From positions 4,903,876-4,967,875 of the forward strand of contig OY848918.1 in the NCBI GenBank assembly GCA_963693285.1: DNA of 64,000 nt. The letters are read 5' to 3'. Positions within the stretch are counted from its first letter, which is position 1. Every line of letters starts with the position of its first letter. Below, piece after piece: positions 37,676-49,169 of the stretch. Made by a program: the position numbers and the translations under genes. Below the pieces are notes generated by a model that was not told the DNA's origin, made no database searches, and worked only from the letters and a program-made list of their open reading frames with translations. This DNA comes from Xestospongia muta (taxonomy: Eukaryota; Porifera; Demospongiae; Haplosclerida; Petrosiidae).

Positions 37676-38682
37676 ATCTTATTAACCTCGCTGTGCGTGG
37701 GCGCATAGCGAGGGTACTGTAGTCTGTTTGTGTGTGTGTGTGTGTGTCTGCACTGCCTGTTTTTTTTGAACTGCTATAACTTGGCAACCGAAGCATTAGC
37801 AGCTACCAACGTTTAGCAACGAACAGAGAAATACAGATCAGCAAGACAGAAGGCCGTTGGTCGAAGTAATCGTTAGAAAAGTTCTGAAAAATGTTTTTTG
37901 GACTTGGAGCGAAGTAACACATTCAGGAAACGTCTCCAAGCACTGAAAAGACTGCTACTAATAGATAATATATCGATTTATATTTCTACCACGGGACGTT
38001 TCCAAAGAAGGTTTTATCTTCAAGTTACAATAAATTTTGTATATGAAATATTGATAGATTTTTTCAGGCTGCAGAGGTCAAGTGCCGTTTCTCGAAAAGT
38101 AAAAAACTTAACGTGGAGATTTTTTAGTATGTTGTAAACAATCTCAGAGGAATACGGATCAGCAAGACAGAAGGCCGTTGGTCGAAGTAATCGTTAGAAA
38201 AGTTCTGAAAAATGTTTTGTGGACTTGGAGCGAAGTAACGCATTCAGGAAACGTCTCCAAGCACTGAAAAGACTGCTACTAATAGATAATATATCGATTT
38301 ATATTTGTACCACGGGACGTTTCCAAAGAAGGTTTCATCTTCAAGTTACAATAAATTTTGTATATGAAATATTGATAGATTTTAAAGGGTCATGTAAAGA
38401 CTCAGAGAAACTTTTCATCACGAAAGTTGCACTTAATCTTGCTTGGGAATTGAATGACACTATCACTTATTCAGTTACTGCTTCACAAACATGGCAAAGC
38501 TAGAAATCAAGCAATAATTAATGAGCATATACAGAATGACAAAGCTTGCCATTTTATAACCACACCTTCTGGAATGTTAATAAATTTTCTTGCAATAACA
38601 ACATCATAGCTGGGCCTAAGCTGGCATAGAATTTATAAATAACTTAGAAACTACAGCGAGGTTCGGCACTTTAGTGCCTTTC
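37676..38682 (-). mobile_element. Hairpin-ended repeat element, copy 3 (inverted)
   Basis: Inverted relative to copies 1, 2 and 4, with the internal duplication of copy 1. It begins with the terminal hairpin CCTCGCTGTGCG...CGCATAGCGAGG and (TG)n, and ends with GGCACTTTAGTGCC. The plus strand carries the 94-codon frame at 38219-38503 and a 79-codon relative at 37898-38137. Confidence 0.7.
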
Positions 38683-38683
38683 A

Positions 38684-39417
38684 TTTATATATTCTATGCC
38701 AGCTTAGGCCCAGCTATGATGTTGTTATTGCAAGAAAATTTATTAACATTCCAGAAGGTGTGGTTATAAAATGGTAATTTTTGTCATTCTGTATATGCTC
38801 ATTAATTGTTGCTTGATTTCTAGCTTTGCCATGTTTGTGAAGCAGTAACTGAGTAAGTGACAGTATCATTCAATTGCCAAGCAAGATTAAGTGTTAATTT
38901 CGTGGTGAAAAGTTTCTCTGAGTCTTTACATGACCCTTTAAAATGTATCAATATTTCATATATAAAATTTATTGTAACTTGAAGATGAAACGTTCTTTGG
39001 AAACGTCCCGTAGTACAAATATAAATCAATATATTATCTATTAGTAGCAGTCTTCTCAGTGCTTGGAGACGTTTCCTGAATGCGTTACTTTGCTCCAAGT
39101 CCACAAAACATTTTTCAGAACTTTTCTAACGATTACTTCGACCAACGGCCTTCTATCTTGCTGATCCGTATTCCTCTGAGATTGTTTACAACATACTAAA
39201 AAATCTCCACGTTAAGTTTTTTACTTTTCGAGAAACGGCACTTGACCTCTGCAGCCTGAAAATTCTTTTGCGAGTTTTAAGCTTCTGTTTTCCTTGACGA
39301 TGTTCTTGACACTACTGTTGTAAAGTCCACATGTTTTTCTATTCGTTGCTAAACGTTGGTAGCTGCTAATGCTTCGGTTGCCAAGTTATAGCAGTTCAAA
39401 AAAAACAGGCAGTGCAG

Positions 39418-39451
<34 letters not shown>

Positions 39452-39497
39452 ACTACAGTACCCTCGCTATGCGCCCACGCACAGCGAGGTTAATAAG
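38684..39497 (+). mobile_element. Hairpin-ended repeat element, copy 4, forming a large inverted repeat with copy 3
   Basis: Lacks the first 40 or so bases but keeps the (CA)n and terminal hairpin. The flanks ATCTTATT (37676) and AATAAGAT (39491) are inverted relative to each other, so copies 3 and 4 together make a palindrome of about 1.8 kb. The minus strand keeps the 94-codon frame (39104-38820). Confidence 0.7.
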
Positions 39498-40553
39498 ATA
39501 GATCTAAACGTGAGCAGTGTCTCCTTGAAAGGTATGCACTACTTTACTCTGTGTATTTATTATAGATATATATAATACTTTTAGATTTCGAAGTTTATGC
39601 TGCGAATACAAAGAATGTTAAGATCTATAATACTCTATATCATCGTGATTAAATCATACTCTATTTTAGGTACAATTATATAAATCTATGAAACCATGGA
39701 TTAACGTAATTCTTAACGGATTGCAACTCACTACAAAACGCTTAGGATCTGCTAAACCATAAAAAAATAGAATAAATTAAGCTATTACTCAATTGCACTT
39801 GGCTAAACTAAACATTAAGCCTATCCAAGAGCCACATATATCAAACAGATTGTGGTTAGCGCAAAACATGTATTAAAAGAATATACACTTAACAAAAGCC
39901 AGACAGAGAGATGGTTTTGTGCACCTAGAGAGCTTATCAAGAATGTGCAATAGGACTGTCACTACCGTACTCTGTTGAAGTTAGCCTCACATTCTATAAG
40001 AGCAAATACCTGACATTCTTGTGGTTCTGCTTTTTGAGTCGGCGTTACTGGCTCGATAAAAGTCACGTGATCTATATATTTCGACAATTTCTAATATTAA
40101 TTATTTAATTATCATTCATATTTGCTTCTGTTAGTAATAATTGTAAATTTAAAATGGATTGCTTAGATCTTTTCTGAGTAACTAAAAGTAGTGGTATTAT
40201 TACTAAACAATTTTTCAATCTTATATACTATGCCAAGATTTTGGACAATTTATATCTTAGATAAAGGAACCAACAGTTCCAAAAGTGTCTTTTAACATAA
40301 TATTCAATAATGCTACACCATACTATAATTACTCTATATAAAGATATAAATGGTATTTGTTATAGAGCATCTTGGAATTAAGGCGGAAGTATAAGTTATG
40401 AATAATATTAACAATTATCATGAATAATAATAAAGAGAGATATAGAGCCTGCGCAGTGTCTCCTTGAAAGGTATACACTTCTTTACTCTGTGCATTTATT
40501 ATAGATATATATAATACTTTTAGATTTCGAATTTTGTGCTGCAAATACAAAGA
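39498..40553 (+). promoter_or_regulatory. Duplicated class B promoter region with an extra first exon
   Basis: The class B leader block occurs twice upstream of B2: 39500-39614 and 40385-40553. The first copy ends in an intact signal-peptide exon at 39615-39669 (MLRSIILYIIVIKSYSILG, donor GTACAA, phase 1). The second precedes the B2 first exon at 40554. Either exon could splice in phase to the Ig exon at 41869, giving alternative promoters and signal peptides. Confidence 0.55.
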
Positions 40554-43500
40554 ATGCTAAGATCTATACTTCTATTTGTCATCGTGGTGAAATCATACTC
40601 TATTTTCGGTACAATTATATGTCAATCTATGAAAATATAGATTTACGCAATTTTTAACGGATTGCAACTCACTACAAAACGCGTAGACCTGCCAAACCAT
40701 AGGAAATAGAATAAATAAAATTGTTTACTCTATTATAAATTGTTAAACTAAACCCTAAGCCTATCCTAGAGCCATAGATACCAGATAAATTGTGCACTGT
40801 AAAACATGTATTAAAAGAATATACACGTAAGAAAAGCCAGACAGAGTGATGGTTTTGTGCACCCAGAGAATCAGGAATGTGCAATAGGACAAGTATTATG
40901 TCAGTACTCTGATGAAGTTAGCCTCACATTCTAGAGAGCGAATACCTGACATTCTTGTGGTTTGAGTGGGCATTATTAAGCAATAGCGGTCATGTGACCT
41001 TACTGACCTATACATTTCGACAATTTCTAATATTAATTATTCATATTTGCTTCTGTTTATAACAGTTGTAAGTTTAAAACAGATAATTTAAAGTCTTTCC
41101 TGAGTAGTGCTATTATTACTAAACAATTTTTCAATATTATATACTATGCCAAGACTGAAATATAATAATTAATATTAACAATATATACACCATTTCATAC
41201 AATAATGTTTCACCTGCTAATTGAACATTGAAGTATTTAAAAACATATTATATCATAACATTAGGAGCCCTGACATTGCATTGTGAGTTTTCAACTGGAA
41301 AACTACAGTAATAATATGAAAGGACTTGTTTTAAGGACATGACTTAGTTCAATGTTGTTTTTTTCATTAGTAATTTGAAATATTTTGTGGACAACTAAGT
41401 CTTAGCTAAAAGAAGCAAGAGTACCAAAAGTGTCTTTTAACATGTTTTTAATAAAAATAAGAAATTCAAATGTGTTTATATTATTGTATACATTTTATAA
41501 TATATTATATAGAAATCTACAGACAACATGATTGTCTAAGCACCATGAAAAAATGTGTTGACTTTGTACTGCAGGGAGATAAAAATTAATTAACTTTTGG
41601 AGACACCAAGTTTAAACACAAATGTGTATATGGAATACATGATCAGCTCTTTCTATAATGTAGTCTATACATTCTATACAAAATAATAGGAAGTGCAAGC
41701 AAAACATGCTTGTTGTATTTAACATGGAGTGGGAATGGTCTTAAATAAGACTAGGCTTGACCTTGAATAACTGAAACTAAATGGACACAATTATAATGAG
41801 TGTGTAGCAAAATAGGCTTGCTGAATAAATTACTATAATGTTAATAACTTATTTTTCTTATTATGTAGCCCTAGCTGTTCAGTTCATATTTACTCCATCT
41901 CCTATCATTGGAGTCTATCACCTAGCACATTACCAATGTTCAGTGGATCATCCTGATGTGGCTATTGTTTGGTTTGTTAATGGAACAGCTTCTACTAACA
42001 ATGACACTATTCAACTTGGTATTGTTACAATTGGAGCAGGATCATCTAGCTCCAGTCTTATCATACCTGGATATCCTCAATATAACAATACAGTAGTGAC
42101 ATGTTTTGCTGCAGGATTTGTTGATGGAAGTCTTTATAATAACTTTGATAATGCTATTCTGAGAATACAAGGTAATACACTCTCTGATATATGTCATATC
42201 TCCTCTCATTAGGTGAACTAGCTGCTGTCAACAACTTGATATGTCATGTACAAAGTCAGTATATAAACTGTTCCTGGTCTCCTCCCTTTTCTCTGGTATC
42301 CATACCTGGTTATATCATCAATGTTACTTATGGAGGAGAACTAATCACACAGAACACTACATCTTCTATAACATGGCAGTACAACTACTCTCCCAGTCAA
42401 TTTGGTATATACATATATATAATTAGTGTAGCTGGTAATAATTCAGCTGGAGAAGGAGAGATAAGTACTACATCAGTTGTAGTACCAGAAGGTAAGTGAT
42501 GTAGTCATACTTTTAATCTCTCTTCACTAACAACATATAGATGAAATTATTTTCTATAATGTGAGTCCTAAAATATTATCAAATGGCTCTTATTTTATCG
42601 GCTGTATTGTAAAGGTATGTTATAACCTAAGTTATTTTAGATTGATTTTCTCTCTTAGACTACATATTCTATAGAGCCATTATTAATATCTCTCAAACTA
42701 ACTACCAGTAATGAAACTACATTAACATATACTGGAACAGTTACTGATATTGTTGGTAATAAATTTAAGGGGAATATAAATATTGGTACAAATGGTAGAC
42801 AAAAGTTGACTGTATCTTTAAGTCTAATATATGACAATATCAGCACTTTAATGGATAACTTACAAGCTAAAATAATTTGTAAGTTAATATAATTACTTTA
42901 TTTGTTATTTATATTTTTTCATAAGCTACATTTGATGTACAAAATGGCAGTTTAATAGAGGAGTCTGGACAGGTTTGTTTTACTTGTTATTTTCTTGAGG
43001 GTAGTCTATCACAAGGATGTTATATTGAATATAACTCACTTATAACAGACTACTACAGTGGTAGTATTACCATAATGAGAACATCAGTAGATACCAGTAC
43101 TGCTAGTAAATGTGTGACAGGAATATATACCAGTAACTATAATGTGACATTTTATGATATGGAACAAGATAACAATATTTACGATGAGTTTTTTGCTTAT
43201 AAACTGACTAATCAATTAGTATCTGGTCTACCTCCATCTACTGTAATCACTGTTGTTTCCACATCAAGTGCACCTTCAATGACCAAAGTGACATTACTTC
43301 CTTCACCCACCTCATGTATAAACTGTGATAATAGTAAGTCATTATTACAATTATTGTATAGTTATTGTTATTATTACTACTACAGTGGGTAATACCAAAG
43401 ACAGTCTACCAAGTTCATCAACTAAAGGTAAGTTTATCTACTTACACATTGTTATTATTATGGCTTCTTTTATAGTTATTATTCCTGCTGTTGTTGCTGT

Positions 43501-44091
43501 TATTGTTGTTTTACTAGTAATTATTATCTTAGTTGCAGGTTTAGCTACATACATAAAGTGCAAGAACAAGACAAGTAATATTGATTAACATTGATTAACA
43601 TTGTGATATTACTATTGTAGAAACATTAAAGTATCCTAATGAAGATATACCTGATCCTCAGGTTCACATTAAAGAGTGATCCAATACATGATCATGTTAT
43701 GTATTGAAAATGTTGACTCATTGTAAAATACATGTTATGGTTCATATCTTGTGCAATGTCATTATATAATAGCTAATAACTATATTGATATTTTATGGCT
43801 TACATTGTTGAAGAAATGGTGTGGTGTGAATTTAATTGTTTGGAAATATTGCATTTTTAATCTTAATACATATAGATTGTTCAATGTAACCAGATCAACT
43901 ATACTGATGTGACTCCATCCTCTAATGGTCCTATTGCTCCTCCTAATCTCTATTCTACAGTACAATATAGTACAGTAGTACATGATACACCAATAACAGA
44001 ACAATATAGTTTAGTACAACAATATCAGTCTTCATATTTAGTAAATGGATCATCTGATGAGGAATATACCAGACTTTATGATCGTACTTAA
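40554..44091 (+). CDS. Class B receptor B2: signal peptide, Ig, FN3, Cys-rich module, stalk, distinct TM, tail cut by a nonsense codon
   Basis: Ten exons: 40554-40608 signal peptide (MLRSILLFVIVVKSYSIFG), 41869-42171 Ig, 42213-42491 FN3, 42541-42614 and 42659-42878 beta-rich segment, 42926-43333 Cys-rich module (CFTCYF, QGCYIEY, SCINCDN), 43386-43427 stalk, 43476-43574 TM, 43621-43661 juxtamembrane, 43876-44091 tail. The sum is 1737 nt (578 residues), all in phase. The TM (VVAVIVVLLVIIILVAG) and extra stalk exon are unrelated to B1 and B3. The tail has VQYSTV (ITIM consensus), EQYSLV, SYLVN and EEYTRL. It ends at TAA (44089-44091), where B3 reads CAA before HPHSH. The alternative first exon at 39615 is also compatible. 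Confidence 0.8.
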
Positions 44092-44410
44092 CATCCTCAT
44101 TCTCATACTTCAACACCTATTCCACCTATGTATTCTACACTACCTACTAATGGTAACATGACAAGTCATATATCATCACCTGATAGTCAGTACTCTACTT
44201 TGTCTAATAAAACAAGTGATAAATTAACTATTAAGAAGACAACAGGTCAGTAAACTTTACTATATAGTAGATATTATATTTATTATATTAGAGTTAACTC
44301 ATAATGATCTAGTTACTTATGTTGCTCCACATGTAACTACAAGACTACGAGAGATAGGTACCACCCTAGCACTAACTCCATCTGAACTGGATGACTTACA
44401 CTTCACTGAC
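44092..44410 (+). pseudogene. Untranslated ITIM and death-domain tail of B2
   Basis: After the stop, the frame continues HPHSHTSTPIPPMYSTL and DSQYSTLSNKT to a GTCAGT donor at about 44246. A death-domain-like exon starts at about 44292 (LVTYVAPHVTT) but diverges after LTPSELDD, where the B1/B3 IEENHQ end and its donor are missing. Confidence 0.7.
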
Positions 44411-44474
44411 TAATTCTGATTGTCAACATTGATCTAGAAAGCCATAGTACAATTTTAACCTGTGGTAAACAAGG

Positions 44475-44476
44475 TT

Positions 44477-44540
<64 letters not shown>
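44475..44540. repeat. (TA)n microsatellite
   Basis: About 30 uninterrupted TA dinucleotides, just downstream of the B2 death-domain remnant and at the boundary with the next partial B copy. Confidence 0.9.
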
Positions 44541-44542
<2 letters not shown>

Positions 44543-44814
44543 AGCTCAAAATCCCTCCCAGTATATAATGTATATATACTAGGGAAGCAGTTTTGCAGAA
44601 TAGAAGCGTGAAGATGAGATAACTTATTAACCAGAAATACAAGTAAAGTAGAGTAGTATAATGTAACAGAGCCTCGTTATGAATATCAGTAAATGTCAAA
44701 CTATCTTATCTCCTGCGTAAACATAATGGATATCAAGTTACCACTGGTCACTATATTTATACTAAGAGATAAATTTTAATGAATTATTTTACAATTGTGT
44801 CTAATATTATGTTA
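44541..44814. other. Spacer between B2 and the B pseudogene
   Basis: No exon recognised; non-duplicated within the window. Confidence 0.4.
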
Positions 44815-46290
44815 ATATCTCTTGTTTTACTTGTTATTTACTTGAGGGTAGTCAATCACAAGGATGTTATATTGAATATAACTCACTTACAACAGACTAC
44901 TACAGTGGTAATATTACCATAGTGAGAACATCAGTAGGTACCAGTACAGCTAGTAAATGTGTGTCAGGAATATATACCAGTAACTATAATGTGACATTTT
45001 ATGGTATGGATTATAACAATGTACCATATACTACTAAGTATGCTGTAAAACTGACTAATCAATTAATGACTGGACCAACTGTTCCAATTCAAACTTCTTC
45101 ATCATTTATATCTTTACCAACTCACACTACATCATCAACATTATCTCCTTTACCAACCATACAGTGTACAAACTGTACAAATAGTAAGTTCCTGAATTAT
45201 TATCACAGTTGTTTATTTTTTGTATTAAAGTGAACAGTTCTTCAGTACCAACAAAAGGAAAAGAACGAGCTCCTCATTAATTTTTATAATAATCATATTA
45301 TTCATCATAATATGTGTTACAGTTATTGTGATTGGCTTCAAACATAATTTTAAAATCAAACCACCATGTAAGTTAATATTCACATGTAAGCACATTTTAA
45401 TATCATATATATAGGTAAGGATAATTCTAAACAAGATGAGGTGTGTGAATTATAATATTATATACAATAGTGGAAGTGCACTGTGATAGTTTGTAATAAT
45501 CAACAATTGTATGTGTATAATATTAATTTTATTTTAAATTTAATCTTGTGAATACTGTTTTATGTACAGCAGATTATACTTTATAACCACTAACTCAATC
45601 TAAACTTTTTTATAATTATTATATAAATAATTAATTTGTAGCATGATTATTACAATGATGTTGTAAATACTGCATGTTTTAATTTCATTATAATTATATT
45701 AGTTATCAATAAATGTTCAACTTAACCAGATCAACTATACTGATGTGACACTATCTTCTAATGCTCTATACTGATGTGACACTATCTCCAATCTCCTACT
45801 CTCCATTCCACAGTACCATATAGTACAGTAGTACATGAGACACCAATAATGGAACAATATAGTTTAGAACAACAATATTTAATAAATGAACCATTTCATG
45901 AGTAATACACCAGACTCAATCATAACCTACATTCTAGTACCCAACATTATGATCATACTCAACATCCTCATTCTCATACTTCAACACCTATTCCACCTAT
46001 GTATTCTATATTACCTACTAATGATAACATGATAAGTCATATATCATCACCTGACAGTCAGTACTCTACTTTGTCTAATAAAACAAGTGATAAATTAACT
46101 ATTAAGAAGACAATAGGTCAGTAAACTTTACTATATAGTAGATATTATATTATATTTATTATATTAGAGTTAACTCATAAAGATCTAGTTACTTATGTTG
46201 CTCCACATCTAACTACAAAACTACAAGAGATAGGTACTGTCCTAGCACTAACTCCACCTGAACTAGATGACATTGAAGAGAACCATCAAG
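44815..46290 (+). pseudogene. Truncated class B receptor
   Basis: Begins inside the Cys-rich exon (CFTCYL, QGCYIEY..., CTNCTN; donor at 45185). Signal, Ig, FN3 and beta-rich exons are absent. The TM exon (from 45232) is frameshifted to a stop after MNSSSVPTKGKERAPH. The small juxtamembrane exon is at about 45415-45440. The tail exon (from about 45706) contains an internal duplication around ACTGATGTGACACTATCT, then PYSTVV, the same GAG-TAA stop as B1, PPMYSTL or a variant (MYSILP) and SQYSTL. The death-domain exon (about 46168-46290) is open. It shares the B1 stop, so that lesion predates the segmental duplication. Confidence 0.85.
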
Positions 46291-46596
46291 GTATTACTGG
46301 CATATCCAACTCTGGTTTGAAACTAAGAGACGTCCATATACCTGCCAGCTATGAATGAACTGAAATTTGTGAACAAACAAACTCAGTGAATGTGACTACA
46401 GTAATTTAACAAAGTTTTGTGCGTGTGTGTGTGCACATGTGTGTGTGTGCATAAGTTGTTCTCATCTTTTGATTTCATATGCATATATTTATGATACTCT
46501 ACTATCTAAGACTCAAGTAATGTAATGATGGACAATACATGTATCTTAATGGATTAATAGCATTTAATGATCAGCATTTATGAATGTTCAAAGAGA

Positions 46597-46700
46597 TGGG
46601 TAAGTCGGTTCCAATTTAGTAATAGTGATATTAGTAGATGATATTGCCCAATCATTTGATAATGTACCCTCCTTTTTAATATCATATACATACACAAACA
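46597..46700 (-). pseudogene. Antisense fragment of a class A Cys-rich exon, second copy
   Basis: Duplicate of 24495-24600 with a few substitutions (minus strand: VYDIKKEGTLSNDWAISSTN). Confidence 0.8.
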
Positions 46701-47010
46701 TATATTGTATAGACACAAAAGTATATTATGATATTCAATCAGTAGTAGGTGTTATTATATATACTGTATAATAGTGGAGGCACAAGCTTTGGTCTTTCTC
46801 TATTGAAGCAATCATTGTGCGTGTGTTTTTAATATATTAATAAAGTGTTGTTCAATTGACAATATTTTAATGGACAAGTTTAACTAATATATTTCACATA
46901 AGAACAACACAGTAATTGAGAAAACAGAACAGATTTATTGAAATTATATATGACATACCATTAGTGTATTGATCTTATAATTATAATAATGATGTAATGA
47001 TAAACTCAGT

Positions 47011-49164
47011 ATGGATCTGATGAAGACAACATGGCTACTACTGATATTGTTAGTATCTATTATATTAAATTGTACAGGTATGATTATATTAATAACTAAT
47101 GTACTATTTTATTTTGTTTTATTATATAGCTGTTCAGTTCATATTTACTCCATCTCCTAATATTGGAGTCTATCAACTAGCACATTACCAATGTTCAGTG
47201 GATCATCCTGATGTGGCTACTGTTTGGTTTGTTAATGGAACAGGTTCTACTAACAATGACACTATTCAACTTGGTATTGTTACAAAGGGAGCAGGGTCAT
47301 CTAGCTCCGGTCTTACCATACCTGGATATCCTCAATATAACAATACAGTAGTGAGATGTTTTGCTGCAGGATTTGTTGATGGCAGTCCCTATAATAACTT
47401 TGATAATGCTACTTTGAAAATACAAGGTAACACACTCTCTGATACACGTCATTATATCTTCTCTCATTAGGTAAACTAGCTGTTGTCAAGAACCTGATAT
47501 GTCATGTACAAAGTCAGTATATAAACTGTTCCTGGTCTCCACCCTTCTCTCTGGTATCCATACCTGGTTATATCGTCAATGTTACTTATGGAGGAGAACT
47601 AGTTAGACAGAACACTACATCTTCTACGACATGGCAGTACTGTTCCAATCAATTTGGTATATGCATATATACAATTAGTGTAGCTGGTAATAACTCAGCT
47701 GGAGAAGGAGAGATAAGTACTACATCACTACATGTACAAGGAGGTATTATCACTATGGTTACTAATGTATAATTTGCTACTTTCTTTTTAGATAATATAA
47801 GTAATTTAACAACTACCTTTATCAGATCAGTTAATAGTTGGATACTAAATATAACAATATATGATTTGGTAAGTTACATTATGATATCTCTAGATACCTC
47901 ATGTTTGTGATATTAGGAACTTCAACAATGTCCACATACAGTGGAGTCAGCTCAACTAAATGTTGTTATATACAATGAAGATAATTCTTCTATATTTCTA
48001 AATAATTCAATAATTATAACTGATGAAGGAGTTATTGTTGTTACCATCTATATTGTAAATATAACTGAGAATAAAATATGGAAGACAGGAATGACTTTAT
48101 CATTATCAAGTGGAGCTGTTATTGATGTAACAAAATCAACTGTACTAAGTAAGTACATTATAAATGACTTACAAATATTTTGTCATTCATTAGGTACATA
48201 TGATATTACCGAAGCTACCCTGTATAATGACCTAAGTAATATTGGTAGAATATGTTACAGCTGTCATTTTATAAGAGGAGCTATTGTTAAAGGTTGTCTT
48301 ATTTCATTAACCTCCTCTACATACAATACCAACATATCATTGATGTGTTCTCCAGTATGTAGTAGTACAGTAATTGGATGTACATACGATATACCTAGTG
48401 GTATATATAATATGTATGTATATGATATTGAAAAGGAGGGTATATTATCAGATGAGTGGGCAATATCATCTACTAATATCACTATTACTGGATTGGAACC
48501 AACTTATCCATCTCTTGAAGTGCCTTGCCCTGTATGTTCTGTTTCCATGGTTACAGCATTACATACTACAGAAACATCTGACTATATAACCAGTAAGTGA
48601 AGGACTATTACATTTGTTATCATTATTATATATAATATAGATGATACACAAGTGAGTAAAAGTTTTAAAACAGCTGCTGGTATATTAGGAGGTAATAATA
48701 ATGATAATTTAGTAATTTATTGTTTATATTGTTACATAAACATTAGTAAATTAGAGTAGATTAGTTAATTAAATGATTATCAAACATGACTTAATTTAAC
48801 ATTCACATAATGTAATGTGTTATTATACATAATGGTGTATAGATATTGTTTGTGTTCTGTGTTATTAGGTAGTCTAGTTGGTGTGTCAGTTTTAATGTTG
48901 GTATGTACGTTGCTAGTACATATAGTGATATGTTGGATAAGAAGAACTAAGTTGCTAAGACAAGGTAATACTAACAGTGGGAATAGTTTGTAAATGGTAT
49001 TATCCATTGTAGATACTGTACCATCTCCTGTTAATCCACTAACAGATACTGTCCCTCATCAAGTTAGACCTCAATATGAGAATGTTGATATGATCACTAA
49101 TACACTGCCTACTACTGAACTAGAGATAAAGACATGTGCTGCTTATGGTGTGATAAAATATTAA
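47011..49164 (+). CDS. Class A receptor A4: signal peptide, Ig, single FN3, Cys-rich module, TM, tyrosine tail
   Basis: Duplicate of A3: 47011-47077 signal peptide (MDLMKTTWLLLILLVSIIL), 47130-47426 Ig, 47471-47743 FN3, 47792-47868 and 47917-48148 beta-rich segment, 48194-48592 Cys-rich module, 48641-48691 linker, 48869-48964 TM, 49013-49164 tail. The sum is 1644 nt (547 residues), every junction in phase. The Ig has YQCSVDH, TVWFVNG and VVRCFAA. The module has ICYSCHF, KGCLISL and CPVCSVS. The TM (VSVLMLVCTLLVHIVICW) leads to RRTK. The tail has QYENV and AYGVIKY. AATAAA overlaps the stop region. Differences from A3 are scattered substitutions, mostly in the ectodomain, plus tail codons restored to the A1-like ITNTL form. 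Confidence 0.85.
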
Positions 49165-49169
49165 TAAAA

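Noticed and set aside
44475..44540. (TA)n run as a promoter or terminator element
   Set aside because: A simple microsatellite at a duplication boundary; no gene starts or ends there.
48264..48482. Antisense frame across the A4 Cys-rich exon
   Set aside because: Shadow of a well-supported exon on the other strand.
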